Assembly (NCBI GenBank): GCA_030407005.1
Contig: JAUDYN010000004.1
Coordinates: forward strand, 3,968,001 to 4,032,000
DNA from: Desarmillaria ectypa
Taxonomy: Eukaryota; Basidiomycota; Agaricomycetes; Agaricales; Physalacriaceae
Direction of reading: 5' to 3'
DNA: 64,000 nt
Part shown: positions 22,595-36,404 of the stretch, one piece after another
How positions within the stretch are numbered: the stretch's first letter is position 1
Layout of the letters: each line of letters starts with the position of its first letter
Notes under the pieces: model-generated
What the model was told of the DNA's origin: nothing
What the model saw: only the letters and a program-made list of their open reading frames with translations
Database searches by the model: none
Made by a program: the position numbers and the translations under genes

Positions 22595-25500
22595 TTACGA
22601 ATCCGACAGAATTTCGTCGATGGATTTATTGAGGAAATCCTTACGAGATGCGAGGTCCGCCACGGGAAAGCGTGCCGCCATGGCTTCACGGGCAGTTCTA
22701 CGAAGTCCAGTAAATCAAAAACGCACAGAAGAATAGAGCATGGAACACGTACTTCTTGGATACGGTCATCAGATCTTGCGTACTGAGATAGTTCCGTAGA
22801 GCCGCAGTCAACTCTTCATCCGAAGGGTTAGGGTTGTTATTAGGACCTGCGAAGGGATTGACGGTCGTGGCCAATGAGAACGTCGATATCGGTCGCTGGT
22901 CGCCGCCTCCGAAAGGAAGTGTTGGTGGGCCAAATCCGCCTGAATGTCCTGATTGCGATCCGCCTCCCAAACTGCCCCCGAGCATATTCATAGGCATCAT
23001 CGGGTTTTGTGGAGCCATAGCAGGTGGCATCATACCATACATGCTTCCAGTGTTCTGATATCCCATCTGAGGCATGCCCATGCCCATACCCATACCCATA
23101 CTGCCTGCGGTATGCTGATAAGGCATGCTGCCTGCCATCTGAGCCATTTGCGGCATGTTCCTACCATAATCAGACCCGTGCGCAGATCCGGGTCCCCCAG
23201 TGAAGGGTCCCCCGTATTGCGCCTGCTGAGCTGCACGATGCGACATGTTGCTGATGGACGGTTGACTGCCAAGTCGTAGGTTGGGATTGGACGAGTTGTT
23301 GAGCGTCAAATTCGTATCACGGTAGTAATCACCGGCTTGAGAAGCCTGGTGGTATGTGTGAGGCGATTCTTCCCTTGAGCCATTGGGACGGGAGCGAGGT
23401 TTGCTGCTGTATCCTGTCTCGTCAGAATGGTGTGAGCCAGTTTCCCAAGCCTCGGCTTCGTATTCTGCATTTCGAAAGATCAGTGATTTCCGAGCGGTCA
23501 CTTCAGGAATCCTCCGTACCGCTGAACTTCTTCAAGGGTATCATAGACTCGTCGAATTTCTCATCCTCATTGATAATGACCTTCTTCTCTTTACCTTCAC
23601 CGATGACGAGACGAGTGTTACCCCAACCGAATTCATCCATACACCAGAAGGCATATACCGGCAAGAAGAAACTGTAAACTGGATACCTGAAAACAAAAGC
23701 GCATTTAGATCACATGCAAAAAGTAGTACACACAAGGCTTACGAAAGAATGTAAACGACCATCCAGCCGATGAGCATGAACTCCCGTCTGAGGATGAAGA
23801 TCAAAGCCTGAGTGTTGTCAGCAAACATAAACAACCAAAGTGCGCAATACATGCTTATTGCTTACCTGCAAGCCGTACGTAACTGCCAACATGATTATGG
23901 CAATTTGAGGGAACGCAGAGGCACCAGTCGATACGACGATAATCAGATACAACAGCTGCGCCGGACACGTCAGCGAAAGAAACCCAGAGGAATTTAAAAC
24001 GACGTACATAAATCACAGTGGCAGGTAAGATCTGGCGTGGGTCCCGTTAGACCAGTAAAAGCCGAGGCTCTGAATCATGTACGCACCAAAGTTCCCAGCA
24101 AATCAATGAATACGAAGAATCTCATCGAGAAACAGCAGAAACCGATAAGCTCCGGTAGTAGAACCAACTCGCACAAATTATGGATAGTGGAGTTGATCCA
24201 TCGACGACGCTGAGAAAACAACACGCGCCACGAGTCCGGGGCCATGGTATGAGCGATCGCATCTGCACAAAACTTGGTCTTGAACGTCGGGAAATGTTTC
24301 ATCAAGAGCGTCGTCAAGAAACGATCTTCTCCGAGTGAGAATAGATTCTTCTTGTGCAGGGTATCGATGTTGGGCTCCGCGTACTCGTCGATGATCCGGT
24401 TAGAGATGATGATGGGCCGTCCCTTGTCGGCCGTCCGAATACGATATAATGAGAAACAACCCGGCAAACAGGTAACTGACCCGAACAAACTCTCAAAGGC
24501 TTTCGAGAGATGGTGAGAAAGGTAGTATTCGTAGACCTGGATCATTGTCCACCAAGAGCCTTCTTCGTTCTCGAGCTTGGTTTCACCGCATATGCCAATG
24601 ATACTAGAGTCATCAGCGGCTGATGCTACTAGTCGGTTCAGAGATTCGGGTGTAACAGTCTACGAAAATGATGCGTCAGTGGTGCTCATTCAAAGTAAAG
24701 GAGTGTAAAATCACCGTATCAGCATCCACCGTGAAAATATACTCGTAAAATGCTGGGTCTATACCGATGACATTCCGCATCTGATGATATATCTCGAGCT
24801 CCAAAGGCGACATGGCGGCATCAAAGTGGACGCGGTTCAAATAGTGCATAAGGAGAATTTGACTATCTCGTTTACCACGATTACCAGGCTTCGAGCGCTC
24901 CGTAGGTTTGCCAACTTTGACGACAACCATGTAGCTGAGACAAATCAGCACGGTCTAGAGCAAGAACGACAGAAACGACATACGGAACAACATGACCTTC
25001 GAACTCGTACAAGCCAGAGTAGACCTTCCCGTAATTCAGCGCCTTGGAACCCTCACCAACGGATTTGAACAATACAGGCTCAGGATCGAGCTTCGGGTCG
25101 ACGCCAAGAATGTCCAGAACAATTCGGGGGGTCGTACGATCGTTACCACTACCGATGATGTTACCATCGCAAATGATGAAAATCAACTTGCGTTTATCGT
25201 CATAATTGAGAGCAGCAAGTGAATCAATCGTGCGGCGTAATGAGTCCTCTCCCTCTGTGTAACACGGCACCTGACACAAGATGAACTTGTCCTGAAGTTC
25301 AGGATTGCGTTTACTGCCAAACTGCAGCGCAGCAAGGACTAGGGAAAGCAAGTCAAAACATGTTCATCGGTGAAGATAGGAAACAACGAACACTTCAGCC
25401 CCACGGAAGCCATAATAATAACGGTAAAGACGATCAACATGTAGTTTTGCACTTGGCACCGAGCAGTTTTGCGGAAATCCGTTTGCCCAACGTAGAAGTT

Positions 25501-28500
25501 GTTCTTGAGACAATTGATGTTCTGAGCGCGATAGGTCTCGTTCAAAGCATTTAGCGCTGTATTGAGATCATTCGTAATGTCTTTGCCCGATTGCTGCTTG
25601 AACACATCTTCAAGACCGCTGTCCAAAAATTTATAGGCCGTATATGTCGAATACGTGTCCTGTGTATTGAAATAATCTGTCAAGTCGTACAGATCGTTGT
25701 CCCAAACGGCCCAAATTCTTGAAATGTAATAAGTAAATATGTGTGAGTAAAAATGAGCCGGCGCTTACTTCGCTACATCAGTGTCGCTTGCGTCCGCTTC
25801 TATCGTTTTCCAAGTATACACAAGTGGACCTTTGTAGTAGTTTTTCATCTTGGGAAGGAAGGTCTCGGTGTACCAATTGGCGTTAGCTAGTTTACTAGAC
25901 GTGTAACTGGTCAAAGAGCCAGACGTATGATCGGCAGTAGGGGCGATATTGGAGAAGTTCTTGATGGTCAATTCCAAGTTGTTATCAGTGACGAGACCCG
26001 CACAACCAAGGACGAGAGGAACCGGGAAGTAGTCAGTCATATCCAAACCGGCCAGTGACTCGAGGGTGTCGGCACCATTACTAGCTGTACCAGCCACGTC
26101 ACTGTGATCTCCTTGCACGAAGTTTGTCATATCGTACACCTTGCCCTGCACGGAGACCCACCAGTCATTGCTACCCTGGTGTTGAGCAACCTCGTCCGCG
26201 TTCCATGCCTTGTCATAGTTAGGGCACAGCAATCGACCGAACTCGACGATATAGAAGATGACGATGGCGTTGAAAAGGAAAATGAGCAAGCAAATGGTCA
26301 CTTTTTCTCGCCAGGCAAGCCGGATATCAGGACGCTTCATCCGACCAATCCAGCTTAGAAGGAAGGTTGGCAACCAGAACGTGCAGGTCCAGACAATCCC
26401 AAGCCAGACGCGCCGTGAGCGAGACGAAGGAACTTCTTCGACGGCGTTCGTCACTTCCTTGACCACAAGCCCGTCCGCCTCTTTCGAAGGATGGTTGTAA
26501 GGCGGTGCCCCATTCGACGAACCTCCACCACCTGACTTGTCCCAGTACTCATCCTCGTTGTCGCGATCCGGCCCAAACCCTCTCTGCGTGGCCGACAGAT
26601 TGGGCGTAAGTAAACCTCCTTGACCATACGTCCCAACATTCGGATCGCGATACTGAGTCCCGTGGGAACCGGTACGCGTCAGCAGCAGATCTTCTGCACT
26701 CTCCTGCCCAATATCAGGGGCCAGCCCTTCCTGGTGGGTATACTCGGTGGTATCATCTCGCTCGACACTCTCGTCCTCGTCATCTAACATGCCTCCTTCT
26801 TTCAAAAGCTTCCGTGTCTCCTTCTCAGATGTACGGAGAGGATCCTCAACCATCTTCCACGCAGAGTACGAGAGCCAGATCATCCGATGCCCAAGAGCAA
26901 AGTCTACACCCTCTTTCCATCCGTTGGCGCGCGCGCACTGCGTTATCCTTTCTATCTCCGACCCCCGCATCGTGGGCACGTAACGCTCGCAAAACTCTGA
27001 CACTTCGTAGTCGGAGATGTACTCCACACTGCGCCTCGATGCTAGATCAGGTAAAAGTAGCGCTCGGACCTGCGATTTAACTCGCTGCTTGTTAAATGAG
27101 TTCGAGGAGCCAGAGTCGTTGGGGCGTATGCAAGAGACTGTCCAAAGGCGCGCATGGCTGATGGTAGCGAAGAGATTGGAGAGGGTAAAGTTGATTTGGG
27201 TCGTCACGGGGTACGTCTTCTGGCGGTCCAACTCCGGGAACTCCTCTATCATTGGAGAGCTAGAAGATGCAATGGGAGTAGGCGAACGAAGGGGTAGTGA
27301 CGAAACTTGGGCTTGTACAACAATGCTTTCATCCCTGTTGTGCCGCTCGGCAGCCAATGAAGGCCCTGAGAAAAGTTTCACCACAAAAGGTTCAGTGGAG
27401 TTGCGTAATAGAGGAACAAATGCAGAATCCAAAAGGTCTGTATCCTTCTCAATGAAGTTCATGACGTCATACGTACAAGAACCGGCATAGTGGTTGATGC
27501 CGAACGAAGTTCGGCTGGTCGCACCAACAGGACTCGCCACAAAAGATGCATGGACACCAAACTTGGTTACCAGGTCCTGCAACAAATCATCATTGCGATG
27601 GTCTCCACCCTTGCCCGACTTGAGCGCTGAACACGACTTATTCAAAGAGCCTAGCACACCACCCGGCTTTCGCTGGGGCCGCTCGCCGGTCTGAGGTCCC
27701 CGTAAGAGCTCCACGCACGCCATATTGTCCATGGTGGAGATTGAGGGTAGTGAGATACCATCCCCGGATACTTGACCATTGTATCCGACGGTATCCTCGA
27801 AGATATGACGCTGAACATACGAGTGGAGCAACTCGTCAGAGAAATTTATGCAGAACTCATCAAACCCGTTCTGGCCATACGCAGAAACTAGTGGCGTAAC
27901 CCCCGAAAGCACCATCGAAGTAGTACCGGCGGGACCACGTGTCTGGAAGCCAGGCTGGTCGAGGATAACAACCTGTGTATGGGGAGGAGGGTCTTTCTGT
28001 GATGGCGCAAGCTTATGATTGACGGTCTCCACGACGAAAGCGAATAGGATGGCATAAAGATCACGAACAAAATGGTCTCGTTGCAACGCCGCCTGCTCAG
28101 CATTGAGAAGGGTTGTATAGAGTTCCTTGCGAACGTAACTTGTCTTGTTCGTAAGTGTCTGACTGAGGTCTTCCGACATGACACCGAGGAGGCGCGCTAT
28201 GTGATCAAGTACGGGTACGTTGGCGACGTAAGCGGCAAAATCGTGGGTATCTCCATCATGAAACTGGAGGTTGCCAAGGAGGAGGATGGCCATTAGGGTG
28301 GAGAAAATGGAGGACATAGCTTTGGGCTTGAAACCAAGAACCCGCATGGCTTGTCGCAACTCGCCCATCGCTATGGAATCATCGCTGAACGGGCCGGCTG
28401 GTAACCGGTATGTTCCCGACGACGCGAGAAGAGCATAATCGGAGGGGTCTTCTATGTTGAGATTGTCTCTCTCCGTGGTGGTCGCACCGGCAAGGAATTG

Positions 28501-29222
28501 ATAAAAGATATGGTATGACCGCTCCTCTTGCGTCAGCCGGTTAAGGCGCGACTTGTCCAGTCCAAATGCAAGGACTTTTGCTGAAGATATTCGACCTCGG
28601 TCATTGAAATGCAGTTCAAGATAGCGGGTGTGTCGTGAGGCATTGGGGCTCATGAGGGTCTTAGCATTGCCGAATGAATCAAGGATGGTTCCCAGGGCTT
28701 TGATCTGGTCAGCTACCTTCGCCTCCTTGTTGGAATGGCTGGAGAGACGAAGTATCTGGTTGATGAAAAGGCTTATGCTGGAAGATTTTCCTGCGCCAGT
28801 GATACCTCTACGAATGTCTTGTTAGCGGCAAAAGGTGGCCGATGAGAGACAACGACGCACCTCGATAAAAGGGCCTGTGACTCATTCCTGCGCCTCATTA
28901 CAAGGTATACCCTTGCTGCAAGATCATATAAATGCGGCTGAAGAGGCTTTGGAGAGTCCACCATGGGAAGACTGGTGTCCTTGTAACACCGCTCTTCGTA
29001 CTCTTTTGCGCTGATATCGTTGACATTGGCAAGGGTCTTGTAGGGATTAACGACGACCAAATTGGAAGCACCTACTCTAGTGTAGGGTAGATCTGCTCGA
29101 AAACGGGCCTGGAGAACAGCGAGAATAGCGTCGTCAGAAGGATAGATGGTGGCCGAACCTGACGACGACACAAGGTCGACCAGGTCGCCAGACGCGATGG
29201 CCTGTGTGGAATTTGAGGCCAT
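22595..29222 (-). CDS. Chitin synthase with N-terminal myosin motor domain (Mcs1/CsmA class)
   Basis: A processive membrane glycosyltransferase making chitin from UDP-GlcNAc, carried by a myosin-like head. Twelve exons (28861-29222, 25769-28807, 25392-25717, 24984-25338, 24715-24934, 24087-24659, 24008-24031, 23866-23955, 23743-23807, 23520-23686, 22753-23464, 22595-22697) join in phase to 2011 residues. The motor comes first, with P-loop GITGAGKSS split by intron 1 and a long middle to about residue 800. Then come transmembrane segments and a cytochrome-b5-like region ([16 protein letters not shown]), the synthase domain with [15 protein letters not shown] and QRRRW, a cluster of C-terminal membrane helices, a Gly/Met-rich linker with an MG repeat, and a DEK_C domain ([13 protein letters not shown]...[11 protein letters not shown]). 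Length and order match the basidiomycete enzyme required for hyphal growth. The 191-bp gap to SEC27 must hold its promoter. Confidence 0.95.
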
Positions 29223-29413
29223 AGCCTGGAGTAAAGGAAGAAAAGACGCTCTCAGCGCTGTTCAAGACGATGACGAACCCAAGAAAGAGGCAAACGGCAG
29301 GTGCATAACAAACGGTGGGAAGGTCACACCGTGATGGCTGTTGCCACGTGAGCTGCAAGACACTGCACAAAGTATTTCCATTTTGTCTCCATCCTACCTC
29401 GACCCGGACTGCC
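29223..29413. promoter_or_regulatory. Divergent promoter of chitin synthase and SEC27
   Basis: Only 191 bp separate the two start codons, so both genes share this region. There is no obvious TATA box. The spacing is short for genes of this size and allows coordinated control (inference). Confidence 0.6.
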
Positions 29414-32383
29414 ATGCTGTTTGAAGTCACTGTACGTTTCTCAATGGCCCTTGTTGTTCTTTACTGACCGTATATTCTGCAGAAAAAACAACTCCATCGG
29501 TCGGAACGGGTCAAGGGCATCGATTTTCACCCTACTGAGCCTTGGGTGCTCACCGGCCTCTACAATGGCACCGTGAATATCTACAACCACGAGACTGGCG
29601 CCCTCGTAAAGACATTTGAGGTCGCAGAGGTACCAGTGCGATGCGTCAAGTTTATTGCACGCAAGAACTGGTTCGTCGCCGGATCCGATGACTTCCAGCT
29701 ACGTGTCTACAACTACAACACGCACGAAAAGGTCGCCGCTTTCGAGGCTCACCCGGACTATATTCGGTGTTTGACAGTGCACCCGACGGCTAGCATTGTC
29801 TTGACAGGTAGCGACGACATGACTATCAAGGCTTGGGACTGGGACAAGAGCTGGAAGAATATCCAAGTACGTGGAGGTCCACAGCGCATATACCCGCTAA
29901 TTATGACTTCATCGCCAGATATACGAAGGCCACACGCATTACATTATGAATCTTGCCTTTAACCCTAAGGATTCCAACACATTTGCCTCAGCCTGTCTCG
30001 ATCGTACCGTCAAGATGTGGTCGATAGGTTCGCCTACCGCCAACTTCACCATGGACGCCCACGACAAGGGTGTCAACTACGTCGACTTTTATCCTGGCGC
30101 GGATAAACCCTATCTCGTCACCACTGGCGACGACAAGACAGTCAAGGTCTGGGACTACCTCAGCAAAAGCTGCGTACAGACCATGGAAGGCCACACCAAC
30201 AACGTCTCCTTTGCTATATTTCATCCCAATCTACCTATCATCATTAGTGGAAGTGAGGACGGAACGATCAAGATGTGGAATAGCGGCACATACCGTCTCG
30301 AGAACACTCTCAGCTACGCCATGGAGCGCGCATGGTGTATAGCCTTGCGGAAAGATGCGAATGAGATTGGTGTTGGTTTTGACGAGGGCGCTGTGATCAT
30401 CAAGGTAGGTCCTCACCCCTCTTCTCACCCATCAGATACTCACTCGGGACTAGCTTGGTCGCGATGAACCAACTTTCAGCATGGACCCTTCTGGGAAACT
30501 CATTTTTACGCGTAATCAGCAAGTTCTCTCTGGGAACGTACAGATGATCCAACAAGACGACACCTCTCCCGCGTCCGACGGCGCGCGCCTTCCCATTTCC
30601 CTTAAAGAAATCGGCTCATCCGAAATATTTGCTACTTCTCTCATCCACTCTCCAAATGGCCGATTCGTCACGGTCGTCGGAGATGGAGAGTATATTACCT
30701 ACACCGCCCTCGCTTGGCGCAACAAATCGTTCGGAAACGGCATTTCATTTGCCTGGGCTCCAGATTCTAACACTTATGCTGTTCTCGAAAACAGAGTGAA
30801 GCTACGGGTGTACAAGAATTTCCGAGAACGTAGTGGGGCCGGAATGAAAGGCGTTGGTAGCTGGTCGATGGATGGCATTCACGGCGGAACCCTCTTAGGC
30901 GCTAGAGGATCTGGTTTCGTCGTGTTCTGGGATTGGGAGTCTGGCGAGATTGTGCGAAGAATAGACGTCGATGCACAGAATATCTACTGGTCAGGAACGG
31001 GTTCGTTGGTGGCTATCACTGCCGCCGACTCGTTCTATATCTTGCGATTCGACCGCGATGCGTATAATGCGAGAATTGAGAAAGGAGTCGAAATATTGGA
31101 TGAGGGCGTTGAAGAGGCTTTTGAGGTTGTTGCTGATGTACAAGAAGGGTCAGTATTTCAAGCTTCCTTGCGCTTCTTTCCTAATATCATACACGCAGAG
31201 TACGAACAGCAAAATGGGTTGGCGATTGTTTCATCTACACGACTTCTTCCAAGCGACTATGCTACTTTGTGGGCAGCGAGTCGTATACTATCAGTCCATT
31301 TGACACGTAAGTACGATGGCGTTTTCTCAGCCCACCCTGAACTTGCACTTCCAGGCCTCTATACCTCCTAGGCTACATACCCGCCCACAACCGTGTCTAC
31401 CTCGCCGACAAAGATGTCAACATCTATGGCTACTCTCTATCGCTCAGCGTTGTCGAATACCAGACCGCTGTTCTCCGCGGCGACATGGCGGCCGCAGATG
31501 AAATTCTACCTACGCTCCCTAAGGAGCAACTGAACAAGGTCGCCCGGTTCTTGGAAGGTCGAGGTAAGACGTTCTTTCCGCCTAATACGAAAGGAGAATT
31601 ACAACTCAGACATATCCACATAGACCTCAAGGAGCTCGCGTTGAAAGTAACGACTGATCTAGATCACAAATTCGACTTGTCCCTCCAACTCGATGACTTA
31701 GACACAGCCGTAGAGATCGCCCGCTCAATACCAGAGTTGGATGCCGAAGCGAAATGGAAGTCGTTGGGCGATCGTGCGCTCACCGTCTGGCGCTTCGACT
31801 TAGCACGAGAAAGCTTCGAGAAAGCAGGTGATTTAAGCGCTCTCATGCTTCTCCTACTCTCAATCGGTGATCGGGAGGGCCTGAAGGCCCTCTCGCTGAA
31901 AGCCGGTAAGGCTAAGCTTTCTTACCAGCGTCAAAACATCACTGACCACCGCAAATAGCTGAGAAAGGTTTGAACAACTTGGCATTCGCTTCGATGTTCC
32001 AGCTTGGAGATGCCAAGTCCTGCGTAGACCTCCTGGTAAAGACGCAGCGAGCCCCAGAGGCGGCGTTGTTTGCTAGGACGTATGCACCGAGGTGAGATAG
32101 GTTGATGGACGCGTTACACGCTGCAGGGCTAATGCAATCCTTATACAGCCAAATGCCAAAAGTTGTTGATGCGTGGCAAGCGGATCTCAAGGCTAAGAAC
32201 CGACCCAGGGTCGCGGCGTCCGTAGCGCACCCCTCGGCGAATGCGGATTTATTCGAGGAGGGATGGGAGGATGCTTTAGCGAGGGAATCAGGTAAGAAGC
32301 ATGGTTTTTCTGGACTAGGTATTTGCTAATTCTGGGACCCTGAAGCAGGAAGTCAAAACGTTGTTTTGGTAGATGCGACATGA
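29414..32383 (+). CDS. SEC27: COPI coatomer beta' subunit
   Basis: Subunit of the coat of Golgi-to-ER vesicles; its WD40 propellers bind dilysine cargo signals. Ten exons (29414-29431, 29483-29866, 29919-30404, 30454-31148, 31199-31306, 31355-31563, 31624-31905, 31959-32091, 32149-32291, 32349-32383) join in phase to 830 residues, the usual length. An 18-nt first exon codes MLFEVT. WD repeats are clear: LTGLYNGTVNIYN, VAGSDDFQLRVYN, LTGSDDMTIKAWDW, SACLDRTVKMWS, TTGDDKTVKVWDY, SGSEDGTIKMWN. The alpha-solenoid follows with DLSLQLDDLDTAVEIAR and LFEEGWEDALARE. The last, 35-nt exon is less certain: read-through of its intron would instead stop at 32329. Confidence 0.94.
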
Positions 32384-33691
32384 GTCTGGGTATAGATTGC
32401 TCTTTCGTTGCTGCCCCCACTGTATCACTGTTTCGGTCAATTAATTTTCTTTTTTTCTCTGGGACTTTATTTTTGGCTGCGTGGGACTGACGAGTCGAAG
32501 CGATCCACTTGGCCAACGTAACAGATCACGCGGTAAAGAGCTGGCACGAAACCTAAGCGTGTGGACCTCATGCATATATTCTTTGCTCCCATACTAGGTT
32601 AGACCCAAGCGCGTTTGAAACGTGGTAGCTTCGATTTCCTGGGTCAGCCATTTCTGGAGGAGAGCGTACCACGATACTAATGTATACAGGGACGATATCA
32701 TCTAGATAGACGTGCCTGTCTGTCTCTTGGCCGTGGTCACGATGCCTATACACGATGCAACTGGCACTGACCCAGGTCACACACGAATAGCCGGTGTGGG
32801 TGAGTTTCAACGGCAGAAGAGTAGGAAAGATCCTTCAAACCAGGATTCTTTTTTGCTGGCTACAACATGTAGCGTCTTTGAAGCGTCTCCATCTGTTTGT
32901 TTTTCCAGAACTCGCAATCAGGGTAGGACCACAAGTGGCGCTCAAATGTTTGGTTGGCTGCTCGAATTGCTCACTTGCTTCTATGCTGCATTCGAGTCAA
33001 GCAGTTGTTGCTGCGTTTCCATCTATTGTAGAAACCTCGCTTTTGACACTGACGAAGCGCAAGCTGCGACTCGAAGAGGGTTGTTAGGGTAATATGATGT
33101 GGTGGGTAGCATCGCGTCAAGCGCCGAGCGCAGCTGGTCTATGTTCTGATGCCATAGCGACGACTAGTTTTCCCGTCTAATACTTACCTCGTTATTAGTG
33201 ACTTATTTCGTGTCCGTAGCGGATCCGACGGGCCTCCAGTGTGTTCATGGCTGTTAGTATGGACACCATAAGGTTTATGGGAAGAGAAATGAGGAGACTT
33301 TGAAGCGCTTCTTCGACTCAAAGATAGGCCTCGCCTAGATGTTGCCTTGATGCAGTCTCGTCCGCCCTAGCCTCTGGTACAACACACTCTACTGCATCGG
33401 CATGCTTAAAAGTGATTATTCTTTTGAGTGTGGTCGGTGTAACACTAATTGTCAGGTTTAGGGACGTATAATACAGGGCTACGAATATGCCTGGGTATAA
33501 GATGTGTGTCATTGTAATATACAGTCGAGGTAAATAACAGATGATGTACGAATTATATATAAGACAAAGCTGAGTCCATACGAGAGAGTAATGTCGAAGA
33601 TTCTTTGAAATGTGACGAAAATAGAAGATGCAACACATGAAAATGTAGGAGCATAAACACTCGGATGAAAAAAATGCCATTTACAGGGTCG
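32384..33691. other. Convergent 3' spacer
   Basis: It lies between the 3' ends of SEC27 and the next gene on the other strand. Short ORFs show no family pattern. It would hold both terminators. Confidence 0.4.
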
Positions 33692-35154
33692 CTACCGCTC
33701 CGGTATGAGCATGACCTCGTTCTTGTCCGGAGAGTTGGGGGCCTCGACGTCGGTTAAGAATTCGCCGTCGGGGTCGAGCGGCGCTCGGTTGGCAAAATCT
33801 GCCCAGTCAGCCGGTAATGGCAGGGTATAGTCATCGCCTCGGTCTGACTCGCGATCATCTTCTCCGACGTCGGAAAGCTGTGTCGGCGACGAAGTCATTA
33901 CGCGGGAGAACATGATATTACCAAAGGCGGGCGCCGCCTCTTCGGTATCATCTACTTCAACCAGGGGTGGCGGTGGCGGAAGAAATGGATATGAAGATGA
34001 CTGCTGTCGTTGCGACGCAGACGATACGGTCGAGGATGAATGATGAGGAAGACGTGGTGGAAACGTGTAACCCGGAGATGAGGAAACAGCTGTTGAAAAG
34101 AAAGTGTAGATGTAGAATTCGGGATTATAGGTCCCAGGTGTAGACTGGGACTGATTCGATGCGTGCCAGTATCGAGGGCCTTGGGGACAACGTGGCGCTG
34201 GAATATTCGATGGAGTGGTGAAGATACTATCACCGGCAGTTTTACATGGCCTATACCGGGTACCCAAAGGGTTTCCACTAGAAAAAAAAAACCGAGTTAA
34301 TAAACGTGAACGTGGACATGGAAGTAATGGGATCCTTACCATACGGCGCAACCGACACCTTCGCGTACACATCCACAGGCGCTTCTGAGGATCTTAGCTA
34401 CAGCGGAACGATCGAAATACGAAGAGTCCATGGCCACTACAGCGTCCGACGCTTCACTTTTCGCGGTCCACACACCCAAACGTTGCCGAGGTGTAGCTCG
34501 CATATGAACGAGGGCCCCGCAGCCATTTGTTCTCCGACTCATTCGCTTGAAAGACGACGGCGTCGATTGAGCAGTCGACGGATACAGAGGCATAATGGAC
34601 GGGACGAAAGGACCTCTCGAGACGGGTGACAAGGTTTCCTCCAATACTACATCCTCCTCGTGGCCTCCACAGAACAAGGTCCACGTATACTCGTCCTTCA
34701 TATGCCGCGAAACCTCCCGCTGGCTGCGCGCATACCTCAAACTCCGGTCATTCCTGCTCAACGCCGGCTCAAGGATTGGGTCTCGGTCCTCCGGATCCGA
34801 ATCCCATAACGGTGAATCCACTACTACAGTACCAGCATTAGGTGCCATAATGCTGGAAGGTACTGTTTGCGATGCTGTGTGGCTGTGGTCGAGTCTCATT
34901 GCACCTCGTCGTCGAAGGCGAGAGGCTTCACCGGTCCGCACAAGGTCCGAAAGCACGATAGAGTCGTCAGCATCGATTGGAGAGGGCCCGGGGTCATTGA
35001 CATCAGGTTCTGTAGGATATGAAGGGATTCGTGTCCGATAGATGTTAGGCATAGCGGCGTCAACGAAAAAATGTGCTGGTGGTAGGGTGGACAGGCGTGC
35101 ATCCTGCATGCTTACGTGCTTAGTCATCTCAGGATCATTTTGCTTAGTCATCAT
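33692..35154 (-). CDS. Conserved-looking fungal protein with a five-Cys motif
   Basis: Two exons (34340-35154, 33692-34277) give 466 residues from the first ATG. An ATG at 35052, with MPNIYRTRIPSYP following, is a likely alternative start (432 residues). The intron falls inside a cysteine motif that reads across the junction as C-x-C-x6-C-x2-C-x10-C, containing CVREGVGC and CGNPLGTRY. This looks like a zinc-binding knuckle, and I recall similar strings in unannotated fungal proteins. The rest is Ser/Pro-rich and acidic, mostly disordered, with a poly-Pro stretch (PPPPPL). No membrane segment or signal peptide is seen. The function is unknown. Confidence 0.72.
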
Positions 35155-35807
35155 CCGTTCCTTAAAGCGACCGGCCCGAACTTCCTGACGTCCCTTGAAC
35201 TACGGAATACTTTTCGAGCGACGACAGGCGACCGCAGCGATGTTTCTGTATGATGCCGGTAGGGAAATAAAACGACCTTTCGCACTAAGTAATATTACTA
35301 AATGTTGATTAAATGTATATGATCAGCAACTCCTGGTGGGAGATTCCGTGCTCCTCGTTACTCTCCGTAAGCTGGCGCTGATAGATGAACATGTTGCGAA
35401 CGATCCAGACTAGTAGGTCCACCAGGCTCTCACGTATGATATCATTGTGATCCACGGGACTTCTCGGCCCCGGCATATCCTCGTAGCAGTATCGTCAGTT
35501 CTGAAATTCCGCTTTGATCCTGGACAGGCCAGTGTACAACATGTCGATAACTGTCAAGAAAACGTTCAGTAGCAGAGCTTATGTGACAGAGAGGGTATGT
35601 TTTGCTTTTTACGGGCATCCCAAGCTCTGATGAATTCGTCATGCTAGTGACCATAGCATGTAACACATAACCAATCATAGCCGCATGTACGGCATGGTGT
35701 AGCAAGAAAGTTTTACTACAGACGCCCAAACATAGACTTGGTGCTATTTGACAAGGGAAGAGTCAAAATAGTACGACAGCCCGCTGAAGAGTACGTGATT
35801 GATCCCA
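35155..35807. other. Intergenic
   Basis: It would hold the promoter of the five-Cys gene. A 95-codon ORF on the minus strand (35442-35729) shows no family pattern. Confidence 0.3.
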
Positions 35808-36260
35808 CTAAACAGCAGAGTAGTACTTCCCCTCGAAGTTGCGCACGTTATGAGGCTCAGCACTCCCCATGTCAAAGTAATTGAAACTAAATTGAAAGCT
35901 CTTCAGTTATAGTAGCGTGACAGAAGAACACGACATACATAGTGCCGGTCTTACAGCCTGACCAGATCGTGCTCCAACAATATAACCCACGCCGACCGCC
36001 GCGACCATACATGCAATCGCTTGATTGAAGCCAGGTGCTGCACCGGCATCAAAAATGTGCTTATAGGCGGTTACAATTTCATTGCTGAGGATGTACTAAT
36101 TAAAGGACATACCAAACTGCCCAATCTTGAGACTTCAGGGGTCAGTGGGGGATTATATACGACACTAGTCTTGACGGTCGATAGGATGGCGATTGCGATG
36201 TCGACCCATCCTTTGATTTCGAACAATCTGGCGCTCGTGGTGGTGAATGAAGAGGAGACA
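35808..36260 (-). CDS. Possible small multi-exon membrane-protein gene
   Basis: Three coding-like pieces on the minus strand: RLFEIKGWVDIAIAILSTVK (about 36240-36180), a hydrophobic segment IACMVAAVGVGYIVGARSG (about 36030-35970), and a C-terminal piece YFDMGSAEPHNVRNFEGKYY ending at a stop at 35808-35810. They look like exons of a protein of roughly 100 residues. I could not find a donor in the right phase for the last junction, so the gene may be broken or my structure wrong. The family was not identified. Confidence 0.35.
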
Positions 36261-36404
36261 GAGTACTACATATGTTTGAAACAGGGGCAATCGACTCGAA
36301 AATGGATATAAACGATACAATTACCTGTTTTCTATCAAGTCTACATATGTAAGCAAGGGGTATAATCATATTAAGGTCAATCAAAGGCTGATGGCACTCT
36401 ACCG

